Below are positions 17,820 to 26,336 of a stretch of 64,000 nucleotides of DNA, one piece after another (position 1 is the first letter of the stretch; every line of letters begins with the position of its first letter). A program made the translations under genes and the position numbers. This DNA comes from Sphingobacteriales bacterium (GTDB lineage Bacteria > Bacteroidota > Bacteroidia > Chitinophagales > JADIYW01), in assembly GCA_016699615.1 (NCBI GenBank), contig CP064984.1:868001-932000 (forward strand), read 5' to 3'. The notes beneath the pieces were generated by a model, which saw nothing but the letters and a program-made list of their open reading frames with translations, made no database searches and was not told the origin of the DNA.

Positions 17820-18174
17820 TCTTCCAATTCTTGTCTTTCAGTAAGCATTAATAACATTTGCCATCTTTGGTTTGTAACCATTGATGGATAATGTACTATC
17901 TTTATATACAAAATAAAAAAATGAATATTATTATTGATAAATTAAATATAATACAATTTGCAAACTGTTTGTTGGCTACAAGCCAACAACGGCAAATACT
18001 CTCGCCCGTGTTGGTGTTATCGCTTATGCGTAGCAAATAGCATATGCAAGCGTCGCCTATCACAATAGTTTTTATGTTCTACTTTTCAACTAGTATTAGT
18101 ACAATGTCATTAAGTAATGGAAATAAACCATTAAAAATATAAAAATGAATATAACAACAGACACATACTTTATA
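17820..18174. other. Intergenic region with a GC-richer hairpin island
   Basis: 355 bases without a gene. Most is A+T-rich, but 17971-18064 is clearly G+C-richer. It contains a perfect hairpin, GTTGGCT-ACA-AGCCAAC (17971-17987), and an imperfect inverted repeat at 18021-18052 (CGCTTATGC ... GCATATGCAAGCG). It encodes no ORF and resembles a mobile or repeated extragenic element, or a structured RNA; I cannot name it. Confidence 0.5.
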
Positions 18175-19572
18175 TTATTCCATCAATTCTAAAAGTATTA
18201 CATTTTCGATATGATAGGTATGTGGAAACATATCTACAGCTTGTGCTTGTACATTTTTGTATGCCGTATTTAATAATTGAATGTCTCTTGCTTGTGTAGC
18301 TGGATTGCAACTAACATACACAATTTTCTTTGGCAAGGCTACCAACAATGTTTCTATAACTTTTTCGTGCAAGCCAGCTCTTGGTGGATCTAATATTACA
18401 ACATCTGCCTTTGGATGTTGTTCTAAAAAATGCTCGTCTAATATTTTTTCTACTGTGCCAACATAAAAAGTTGCATTGTCAATTTTGTTTAAACTTGCGT
18501 TTTCTGTAGCATCTACTATAGCATCTTCAATTTGCTCAATACCAATTACCTGTTTGCACTGATTGGCTAAATACAATGCAATGCTTCCTGTGCCACAATA
18601 CAAATCATACACAATATCTGTGTGCTTCAATTGTGCAAATTGTACCACAACATCATACAAATTTTCTGCTTGATAACTATTGGTTTGAAAAAATGATTTT
18701 GTACTTATCTTATATTGTATGTTCTTCAGTTGCTCAATAATAAATGGTCTTCCATTAAAGTTAATCACTTCTTGATCAAATATGGTATCGTTATTTTTTG
18801 TATTGATAATATAATTTAATGAAGTAATGAACGGAAAATTATTTAAGATATGCTGCATCATTTGCTGTATATTTTCTTGCTGATGTGCTGCAAAACATAC
18901 AGTAACCATCCATTCATTTGTTTTTGTATTTCTAATGATTAAGTTTCTCAAAAAACCTTCATTCGTTTTCAGATTACAAAATGAAAAATCATTTTGTAAG
19001 GCAAATTGAAAAATACTGTTTCTGATTTCATCAGCAGTTTTGTGTTGCAAAAAGCAAGCATCAATATGCAATACTGAGGCAAAACTTCCAGCAACATGAA
19101 ATCCAAGTGCTCTCCTATCAAAACTTTCTTCACTTTGAATTTGCTCATCTGTTAGCCAAGCTCTATCCGAAAAAGTATATTCCATTTTATTTCTGTAATA
19201 GAATGTTGGATTTGCACCTAAAATGGGTAATGTATTTTCTATTTCTGCTCTACCTATTTTCTTTAATACTTCAACTACAATTTGTTGTTTAAAAGCTAAT
19301 TGTTTTTCGTAGGCAACGTTTTGCCAATAACAACCACCACATGTACCAAAATGTGTACACACTGATTCTATTCTGTCATCAGACTTTTTTACATATTTAT
19401 TAATTTGTGCAATGGCATAATCTTTCTTTTTCTTCTTAATTTTTGTATCAACAACATCTCCAGGAATGGCTTTTTCTACAAAATAAATCAAACCATCATG
19501 CTTGGCAATGCCTCTTCCTTCGGCAGCTATTTTTTCGATAGTTAATTCTACATTTGGATATTTCTTCTTCAT
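18175..19572 (-). CDS. rlmD: 23S rRNA (uracil-5-)-methyltransferase RlmD-type
   Basis: 465 residues. N-terminal TRAM domain (IEKIAAEGRGIAKHDGLIYFVEKAIPGD), then the iron-sulfur ligands C-x5-C-x2-C in CTHFGTCGGCYWQN, and a SAM-dependent methyltransferase domain with VYDLYCGTGSIALYLA. The catalytic region shows ILDPPRAGL and the nucleophile segment YVSCNPATQARD. These are the marks of the RlmD/RumA family, which makes m5U in 23S rRNA using SAM. Distinguishing RlmD from RlmCD needs phylogeny. Confidence 0.9.
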   Translation of the reverse strand: MKKKYPNVELTIEKIAAEGRGIAKHDGLIYFVEKAIPGDVVDTKIKKKKKDYAIAQINKYVKKSDDRIESVCTHFGTCGGCYWQNVAYEKQLAFKQQIVVEVLKKIGRAEIENTLPILGANPTFYYRNKMEYTFSDRAWLTDEQIQSEESFDRRALGFHVAGSFASVLHIDACFLQHKTADEIRNSIFQFALQNDFSFCNLKTNEGFLRNLIIRNTKTNEWMVTVCFAAHQQENIQQMMQHILNNFPFITSLNYIINTKNNDTIFDQEVINFNGRPFIIEQLKNIQYKISTKSFFQTNSYQAENLYDVVVQFAQLKHTDIVYDLYCGTGSIALYLANQCKQVIGIEQIEDAIVDATENASLNKIDNATFYVGTVEKILDEHFLEQHPKADVVILDPPRAGLHEKVIETLLVALPKKIVYVSCNPATQARDIQLLNTAYKNVQAQAVDMFPHTYHIENVILLELME

Positions 19573-19669
19573 TAGTTGTTAAAAATAATTAATAGTAGGC
19601 ATTTGATTTGAAAAACTTTGCCTAATCAGCAAAAAAAAACTATATTTCGTATAATTTAGAACAAAGATT

Positions 19670-21580
19670 ATGCATAAAATTTTACTACTAAACACTTTAT
19701 TACTTCTAAGCACTGTAATTTACGCACAAGATGAAGTTCTTTTTACGATTGACGACACAGAAGTGAAACGCAGTGAGTTTGAAAATATATATAAGAAAAA
19801 TAACTATAATGGTAAAGAAGATTTTAGCAGAACTTCCATTGAAAATTATTTAGACTTATACATCAATTTTAGACTAAAAGTAAAAGAAGCAAACAGTTTA
19901 GGCTATGCACAAAATGATAAATTTAGAGATGAATTTGCTGTGTATGAGCAACAATTGTTGAACAGTTATGTAGACAAAGAAGTGTTGGATAAAATCATTG
20001 AACAAGAATATAATCGTTCTAAAAAAGATGTAGAACTGAGTCATATTTTCTTTGCTGTTACTAATGATTCAACAAAATTGACAGCAGAAAAAAAAGCAAA
20101 AGACATCTATCAAAAAATAAAAAGCAATCAACTTAGTTTTGATGAAGCAGCAAAAATATCTGATGATGCGAACACCAAATTTGTAAAAGGAAATTTAGGC
20201 TGGTACAATGCATATCAAATTGCATTACCTGAAATTGAAGATATTGCCTATCAACTTGAGCCAGGACAAATTGCAGAGCCAATACTTACAAAATATGGTT
20301 GGCATATAATAAAACTAAATAATACTAGAACAGCAAGACCAACATTGAAAGTTGCTATCATCAAAAAGTTCTTACCACTTAATGGCACAAAAGACGACCA
20401 CCAAGCACTACAAGATACCATGAAAATGATTGCTAAAATGTATCAAGATGGTGTGCCTTTTGAGCAATTAGTAACAAAATATAGCGAAGATGAAAATACA
20501 AAAACTTTTGGAGGAAAACTAGATTGGTTTGGCATCAATACATTTGCACCTGAATTTGAAGAGGCAGCTTATAGTATAAAAAATATTGGCGATATTTCTG
20601 AGCCTGTGCTAACAAAATCTGCATGGTACATCATAAAAAAAGTAGATGAAACAAAACCACAAACTTTTGAAGAAAGCAAATCAGTATTAAAAACAAAATT
20701 GCAAAATTCTGCCTTGTATGAAATGGCATTAACAGATTTCGTAAATGATAAAAAAGCAACTTATGGTTATGTTGCAAACAATAAAAATATTGCATTGTTC
20801 AAAAAATACATGGCAAGATTTATTGGAGATTATTCTTTTAAATACAAAGACACATTTCCAAACTTAGTATTATATAAAATTGGTAATGTAGATTACGATC
20901 AAAATAAAATTGGCAGTGGAATAGAGAAAATATACTACACATTAAATACAAAACAAGGCACAAATAGACTAGATGCACTTTTTGATGAAGTATTAAAAAA
21001 TAATATTGTAAGTAGATATAAAGAAGATATACAGCAGAACAATATTGAATATAAGAATTTAATTCAAGAATATAGAGATGGCATTATGATATTTGATATA
21101 TCTGAACAAAAAATTTGGAATAAAGCATTGGAAGATAGCATTGGTGTAAGAAATCATTATGAGCAAAATAAAGAAAAATATATAAAGCCATCAACCATAA
21201 AAGAAAGAACTGTGCAGTTAAACAATTCTAAAAATGCCAAAAAAATATATAAAACATTGTTGGAAGATCCAAATATAAATTCAAATGTTTTGCAAGACAA
21301 ACTTTCTGTGATGAAAGAAACAAGTCCAGTTATTACTAAAGAAATATCTAATTCTAAAAACGCAGTTTCTGTACAAAAACCTAAAAAAACAGACAATACA
21401 TACACAATTAAACAATATTATCAATACTCGCCAGAAAAAACCAAAGATTTTGAAGAATGTAGAGGTTATGTTATTGCAGACTATCAAGAAAAATTAGAAA
21501 AGGAATGGATTGATAATCTAAAAGTTAAATATCCAGTCAAAATCAATCAAGATATCTTAAATAAGCTAATTAAAAAATAA
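19670..21580 (+). CDS. Periplasmic PpiC-type peptidyl-prolyl isomerase / chaperone (long form)
   Basis: 636 residues with a signal peptide (MHKILLLNTLLLLSTVIYAQ). A SurA-like N-terminal helical region (EFENIYKKNNY...) precedes two parvulin modules: one around residues 120-225 (VELSHIFFAV ... GNLGWYNAY ... EPILTKYGWHIIKL) and one around 230-330 (GGKLDWFGINTF ... EPVLTKSAWYIIKK). The C-terminal 300 residues have no recognisable domain. It helps fold outer-membrane proteins in the periplasm. It heads a run with a second SurA-like gene and a MoxR ATPase. Confidence 0.88.
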   Translation: MHKILLLNTLLLLSTVIYAQDEVLFTIDDTEVKRSEFENIYKKNNYNGKEDFSRTSIENYLDLYINFRLKVKEANSLGYAQNDKFRDEFAVYEQQLLNSYVDKEVLDKIIEQEYNRSKKDVELSHIFFAVTNDSTKLTAEKKAKDIYQKIKSNQLSFDEAAKISDDANTKFVKGNLGWYNAYQIALPEIEDIAYQLEPGQIAEPILTKYGWHIIKLNNTRTARPTLKVAIIKKFLPLNGTKDDHQALQDTMKMIAKMYQDGVPFEQLVTKYSEDENTKTFGGKLDWFGINTFAPEFEEAAYSIKNIGDISEPVLTKSAWYIIKKVDETKPQTFEESKSVLKTKLQNSALYEMALTDFVNDKKATYGYVANNKNIALFKKYMARFIGDYSFKYKDTFPNLVLYKIGNVDYDQNKIGSGIEKIYYTLNTKQGTNRLDALFDEVLKNNIVSRYKEDIQQNNIEYKNLIQEYRDGIMIFDISEQKIWNKALEDSIGVRNHYEQNKEKYIKPSTIKERTVQLNNSKNAKKIYKTLLEDPNINSNVLQDKLSVMKETSPVITKEISNSKNAVSVQKPKKTDNTYTIKQYYQYSPEKTKDFEECRGYVIADYQEKLEKEWIDNLKVKYPVKINQDILNKLIKK

Positions 21581-21608
21581 AAAATTACATTAAAATACAC
21601 TAAAATGC

Positions 21609-21616
21609 TATTTTTG
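21609..21616 (+). promoter_or_regulatory. -7 box (TATTTTTG) four bases before a start codon
   Basis: A perfect TAnnTTTG box, then CACC, then the ATG at 21621. The second SurA-like gene therefore probably has its own leaderless transcript in addition to any read-through from upstream. Confidence 0.5.
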
Positions 21617-21620
21617 CACC

Positions 21621-22961
21621 ATGATAAATAAAATAATCTGTTGGACTCTGTGTGGCTTTCTTTCATTACAATTGGCTGTTGCTCAAAATGGAATCGTTTT
21701 AGATAAAATTGATGCCATTGTTGCAGACAAAATTATTCTAAAATCTGATATAGAAAATCAGATGGAGATTATGAACTTACGTGGCGAAGAAGAGGCAGAA
21801 AATAAATGTGATTTAATGTATCAAATGATATTTAATAAAATACTGACGATACAAGCAGAAAGAGATAGCTTGCCTGTTGGCGATGCGGAAGTAGAAGATG
21901 AATTGGATAGAAAGATAAACTATTTCGTATCAATGGCTGGTTCTGTGCAAGCATTTGAAGAACATTACAAAAAAAATATTGAGCAAATAAAAGATGATTT
22001 CAGAGATGATATCAGAGAACAATTGTATGCCAACCAAATGCGTCAGAAAATTGTTGGCGAAATAAAAGTAACACCATCTGAAGTAAAATCATTCTTTGAA
22101 AATTTAGATACAGAAGATGTACCATACTTTAATGCAGAAGTAGAATTATTACAAATAGTAGTAAAACCAAAAGTAAGTGAAGAACAAAGACAAATTGCAT
22201 TAAATAAAATAAAAGCTATAAAAAGTGAATTAGATGCAGGCGAAAGCTTTGAACTAAAAGCAAGTTTATACTCAGAAGATTTAGGTTCTGCACAAGAAGG
22301 TGGAGATTTAGGTTGGGCTACACGTGGCTCTTTTGTAAAAGAATTTGAAGCAGTAGCATTCAAACTTAAACCAAATGAAATTTCTGATGTAGTAGAAACA
22401 ACATTTGGATTTCATATAATACAATTAGTTGAAAGAAGAGGCGATCAAATTAATTTAAAACACATACTAATTAGACCAAAATCAACATCAGTTGGCGCCG
22501 AATTGGCATATGCTAAGATTGATAGTATTAGAAAATCAATAATGGATAATAAAATATCATTTGAAGAATGTGTAAAATTATATTCTGAAGATGAACAATC
22601 TAAAAATGTAGGTGGCGCAATTTTAGACTACGAAACTGGAAATACAATTGTAGAAGTAAAAAATCTAGACCCAGAAATTTATAAAGCAGTAGAAAATCTA
22701 GAAGTTGGAAAAATTACAGAACCAAATATGTTCCAAACACAAGATGGAACACCAGCTTACAGAATTTTAAAATTGATATCTAAAAGCGAGCCGCATGTTG
22801 CAAACTTACAACTAGATTACGACAGAATACAAACAGCTGCCATCAACAACAAAGAAGAATCTGTCATGCAAAAATGGTTAGACAAAAATATGTCTAAAAC
22901 ATATATGATGATAGATGGCAACTACAAATCATGTGAATTGCTCAAAGATTGGGCTAAATAA
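21621..22961 (+). CDS. surA: SurA-like periplasmic chaperone/peptidyl-prolyl isomerase
   Basis: 446 residues: signal peptide (ending LAVAQ), SurA N-terminal domain with VLDKIDAIVADKIILKSDIENQM, then two parvulin domains (residues about 175-275 and 280-385). The first shows LYSEDLGSAQEGGDLGWATRGSFVKEFEAVAFKL and the second IRKSIMDNKISFEECVKLYSEDEQSKNVGGAIL. It delivers outer-membrane proteins to the BAM complex. Domain order and length match SurA better than the longer neighbour upstream. Confidence 0.9.
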   Translation: MINKIICWTLCGFLSLQLAVAQNGIVLDKIDAIVADKIILKSDIENQMEIMNLRGEEEAENKCDLMYQMIFNKILTIQAERDSLPVGDAEVEDELDRKINYFVSMAGSVQAFEEHYKKNIEQIKDDFRDDIREQLYANQMRQKIVGEIKVTPSEVKSFFENLDTEDVPYFNAEVELLQIVVKPKVSEEQRQIALNKIKAIKSELDAGESFELKASLYSEDLGSAQEGGDLGWATRGSFVKEFEAVAFKLKPNEISDVVETTFGFHIIQLVERRGDQINLKHILIRPKSTSVGAELAYAKIDSIRKSIMDNKISFEECVKLYSEDEQSKNVGGAILDYETGNTIVEVKNLDPEIYKAVENLEVGKITEPNMFQTQDGTPAYRILKLISKSEPHVANLQLDYDRIQTAAINNKEESVMQKWLDKNMSKTYMMIDGNYKSCELLKDWAK

Positions 22962-22988
22962 TATTGACATTTCATTAACTTGTACACT

Positions 22989-23954
22989 ATGCAAAAATTT
23001 AACTCTGATGTCGAAGGCATTGAACAATTATCAAAAGATTTCGTAGCCTTAAAAAACGAAATACACAGTGTAATTATAGGACAAGAAGATGTAATTAGAT
23101 TTGTACTCTTATCCATTTTTTGTGATAGTCATAGTTTATTAGTTGGTGTACCTGGATTAGCAAAAACACTCTTAGTAAAAACAGTTTCTGATGTATTAGA
23201 CTTAGATTTTAAGCGAATACAATTTACACCAGATTTAATGCCATCAGATATTATTGGTGCAGAAGTAATGAATGAGAACAGACAGTTTCATTTCAACAAA
23301 GGACCATTGTTTGCAAATATTGTTTTGGCAGACGAAATCAACAGAACACCACCAAAAACACAATCTGCATTGCTCGAAGCCATGCAAGAAAGACAAGTTA
23401 CTGCTGCTGGACAAATACATCAATTAGAGTTGCCTTTCTTTGTATTGGCAACACAAAATCCAATAGAACAAGAAGGCACATATCCACTTCCAGAAGCTCA
23501 ATTAGATAGATTTATGTTTAATATTGTATTGAACTATCCTAGCTACCAAGATGAGGTAAATGTGGTAAAAGCGACAACAAACGACCAAAAAATTCAACCT
23601 AAAAAAATACTTAGTAAGCAAGATATAATTGCCTACCAACATCTGATACGCAGAATGCCAATTGCAGATAATGTTTTAGAATATGCTGTAAAGTTGGCTA
23701 CATCAACAAGGCCAAACACACCACAAGCACCAGCAATTGTAAATGATTTTGTAGCTTGGGGCGCAGGACCAAGAGCATCACAAGCATTAGTTTTAGCAGC
23801 CAAAGCACATGCAGCCATACAAGGAAAATTTTCACCAGATATAGATGATGTTCAAGCTGTGTCGTTGCCAATTTTAAGACATAGAGTTATTCGAAACTTT
23901 AAAGCAGAAGCTGAAAATGTTTCAATAGAACATATAATCAATAAATTACTATAA
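22989..23954 (+). CDS. MoxR-family AAA+ ATPase
   Basis: About 321 residues from the ATG at 22989; a TTG three codons earlier is less likely. Walker A is GVPGLAKT, Walker B is VLADEINRTPPKTQSALLEAMQERQV, and sensor motifs follow in LATQNPIEQEGTYPLPEAQLDRF. MoxR ATPases act as chaperones for von Willebrand-type proteins, often encoded next door; here no such partner is adjacent, and the neighbours are SurA-like chaperones and a HAD hydrolase. Confidence 0.92.
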   Translation: MQKFNSDVEGIEQLSKDFVALKNEIHSVIIGQEDVIRFVLLSIFCDSHSLLVGVPGLAKTLLVKTVSDVLDLDFKRIQFTPDLMPSDIIGAEVMNENRQFHFNKGPLFANIVLADEINRTPPKTQSALLEAMQERQVTAAGQIHQLELPFFVLATQNPIEQEGTYPLPEAQLDRFMFNIVLNYPSYQDEVNVVKATTNDQKIQPKKILSKQDIIAYQHLIRRMPIADNVLEYAVKLATSTRPNTPQAPAIVNDFVAWGAGPRASQALVLAAKAHAAIQGKFSPDIDDVQAVSLPILRHRVIRNFKAEAENVSIEHIINKLL

Positions 23955-23958
23955 CACT

Positions 23959-24567
23959 TTGCTACAACATAAAACACTAATTTTTGATTTAGGTGATGTT
24001 ATCATAGACCTAAAACCAGAACTAAATTGGTGGCAAGAAGACTTATTGACTAATTTTAATAACCAAGCATTAGTACAAAAATTTGAACAGAAATTTTTTC
24101 ATGATTTTGAGAAAGGCATCATAAGTGTAGATACTTTTCTTGAAGAAATGAATCAAATAAAGACAAATCCAAATATTACAGTTGAAAGTGCATGGTGCGG
24201 CATCTTAAAAGAAATTCCAAAACATAGGATTGATTTGCTTTTTTCACTTGCAAAAGATAATAAAATCTATCTACTAAGCAATACAAATGATATTCATCTT
24301 GATTATATTATTGATATGATTCAAAAAACATATGATGAAAATATCTTTGATAATATTTTTAATCACCAATTCTATTCTCAAAAAATTGGTATGCGAAAAC
24401 CAAATCAAGACATCTATGAATATGTGCAACAGCAAGTAAATACTACATCAGAGCAAATTTATTTCTTTGATGATAAAAATGAGAACTTAAATATTCCAAA
24501 ACAATTGGGTTGGAACACATTTTTAGTCAATCAAGATATAGCAACAATAATAACAGAAGCAAACTAG
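23959..24567 (+). CDS. HAD-superfamily hydrolase (subfamily IA)
   Basis: 202 residues from a TTG start. Motif I is FDLGDVIIDL near the N-terminus; the usual FDxD is FDLG-D, so the second aspartate position is Gly as in many FDLGxVL members. Motif II is LLSNTND, motif III the lysine in KIGMRKPNQDIY and motif IV FFDDKNEN. Likely a small-molecule phosphatase; the substrate is unknown. It starts four bases after the MoxR gene. Confidence 0.82.
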   Translation: MLQHKTLIFDLGDVIIDLKPELNWWQEDLLTNFNNQALVQKFEQKFFHDFEKGIISVDTFLEEMNQIKTNPNITVESAWCGILKEIPKHRIDLLFSLAKDNKIYLLSNTNDIHLDYIIDMIQKTYDENIFDNIFNHQFYSQKIGMRKPNQDIYEYVQQQVNTTSEQIYFFDDKNENLNIPKQLGWNTFLVNQDIATIITEAN

Positions 24568-24596
24568 TCTGATATTAATATTATACATTAATTTTG

Positions 24597-24604
24597 TACT
24601 TTTG
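24597..24604 (+). promoter_or_regulatory. -7 box (TACTTTTG)
   Basis: A perfect TAnnTTTG box 16 bases ahead of the GTG start at 24621. Confidence 0.45.
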
Positions 24605-24620
24605 CAATAGATAACTACAC

Positions 24621-25592
24621 GTGATTCAACTCCTAAAATCTAATAACTTCAGCACTATTATCTTATTTATAGTTGTGTTTTTCTGTGTAAAACTGCCTTT
24701 CCTATTTTTCTACGAACCTAACACACTTCCTTACACTTTTATATTTGATGGACTACCATCATTCCAGTTCAACTCAAATATTCTAAATTTTGTAGCTGCA
24801 CAACTTTCTATACTTGCACAATGTTTTTTAATTAATTATTACTTCCAAAAAAGCGATTTATATTCTGTGCAATATATTGTTCCAGCATATATTTTTATGC
24901 TGATTTCATCTATTATTCCAAACTATAATTTTTTTAACTATTTTCACATAATTACGTTTATAATATTATTTATTTTCAATCTATATATTTCAATTTATCA
25001 GGAAACAAGTGCAAAAGCTGAGGCATTCAATATTGGTGTTTTATTTGGAATTGCAACCTTTATTTTCCCAAATATAATTGTTGCATTACCATTTATTCTT
25101 ATTATGTTCTACATTCCAAAGGCATTTAATCTCAAAGAAATGTTGCTTATTCTTGTTGGTGTTGCAATGGTTTGGTTCTATATTTTTTCTATAGCCTATT
25201 TTCTAAACATAAACATACACAATCCGTTTGACTTTTATTTCTATCAGAAAGAATATATACATCGCAATAATATTATTGAGCTTATTCCAACAATTTTAAG
25301 TATACTATATCTCTTATTCAGTTTTGTAAGCCTAAGAGGAATTGCTCAAGCAACAAGCGTAAAAAGAAAAAAGAGCGTTAATTTAATTGTATTTTTATTG
25401 ATTGGAATGTCAGTTGCTGTACTGCTAAGTTCCAAATATCTAATTGATGTACTATCCATCCTATTTATTCCACTTTCAATATATATTAGCCTATTAATGC
25501 TTAGGATTAAAAAGACAAGATTAAGTGAAGCATTAAATTTAATCTTTCTTTTAACTATTTTTATAGTTCATGTAAAAAGAATGATAGATTAA
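24621..25592 (+). CDS. Polytopic membrane protein of unknown function (DUF6427-like)
   Basis: 323 residues from a GTG start. About nine hydrophobic helices cover almost the whole length, with few loops and no catalytic motif. The opening (NFSTIILFIVVFFCVKLPFLFF) and length resemble the DUF6427 membrane family seen next to purine or upp genes in Bacteroidota; this assignment is from memory and tentative. Next gene is purQ, 24 bases downstream. Confidence 0.7.
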   Translation: MIQLLKSNNFSTIILFIVVFFCVKLPFLFFYEPNTLPYTFIFDGLPSFQFNSNILNFVAAQLSILAQCFLINYYFQKSDLYSVQYIVPAYIFMLISSIIPNYNFFNYFHIITFIILFIFNLYISIYQETSAKAEAFNIGVLFGIATFIFPNIIVALPFILIMFYIPKAFNLKEMLLILVGVAMVWFYIFSIAYFLNINIHNPFDFYFYQKEYIHRNNIIELIPTILSILYLLFSFVSLRGIAQATSVKRKKSVNLIVFLLIGMSVAVLLSSKYLIDVLSILFIPLSIYISLLMLRIKKTRLSEALNLIFLLTIFIVHVKRMID

Positions 25593-25616
25593 TTCATTAA
25601 GTTAGCAGATATATTT

Positions 25617-26318
25617 ATGAAATTCGGTATAGTAATTTTCCCAGGCTCAAATTGCGACCAAGATATGGTGCATGTATGTAGTAAAATTCTACATTCTGAA
25701 GTAGTAACCTTATGGCACAAAGACAAAGATTTACAAGGACTTACAAGTAATGATTGTATCATTATACCAGGTGGATTTTCTTATGGCGATTATCTGCGTT
25801 GTGGTGCAATAGCAAGACTATCTCCTATTATGGAAAAAGTAATAGAGCATGCAAATAATGGTGGTTACGTTTGGGGAATTTGCAATGGTTTTCAAATTTT
25901 GTGTGAAGCTCATTTGTTGCCTGGTGCATTGTTAATGAACAACAACCAAAGATTTATTTGTCAAAACCAATACATAAAGCCAACAACATTAGATAGTGCT
26001 ATCACTAGAAATTTACAGTTGGATGAAGCATACAATATTCCAATAGCACATGGCGAAGGTAGATATTATGCATCTCAAAAAACTATTGATGAGTTGTATG
26101 CAAACAATCAGGTGCTTTTCAAATATTGTGATGCACAAGGCAATATCAATGAAGTAAGCAATCCAAATGGCTCAATACAAAATATTGCAGGCATTTGCAA
26201 TAAAAATAGGAATGTTTTTGGCATGATGCCTCATCCTGAAAGAGCTGCTGAGAACATACTAGGAAATGCTGATGGACTAAAATTATTTGAATCATTATTA
26301 CAAGTACAAGCTGTGTAA
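25617..26318 (+). CDS. purQ: Phosphoribosylformylglycinamidine synthase subunit PurQ
   Basis: 233 residues, a complete class I glutamine amidotransferase. The start is KFGIVIFPGSNCDQD, the nucleophile Cys lies in WGICNGFQIL, and the catalytic His-Glu in MMPHPERAAE. It releases ammonia from glutamine for the fourth step of purine synthesis, in complex with PurL and PurS. This is the separate-subunit form, so a long PurL with a fused domain is not expected elsewhere. Confidence 0.95.
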   Translation: MKFGIVIFPGSNCDQDMVHVCSKILHSEVVTLWHKDKDLQGLTSNDCIIIPGGFSYGDYLRCGAIARLSPIMEKVIEHANNGGYVWGICNGFQILCEAHLLPGALLMNNNQRFICQNQYIKPTTLDSAITRNLQLDEAYNIPIAHGEGRYYASQKTIDELYANNQVLFKYCDAQGNINEVSNPNGSIQNIAGICNKNRNVFGMMPHPERAAENILGNADGLKLFESLLQVQAV

Positions 26319-26336
26319 TATCAAAACAAAAATATC

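Noticed and set aside
17971..18064. Integron attC site
   Set aside because: The hairpin has a superficial likeness to attC ends, but there is no integrase, no cassette gene and no second site.
25593..25616. Purine riboswitch before purQ
   Set aside because: Only 24 bases separate purQ from the gene before it, too short for any known aptamer.
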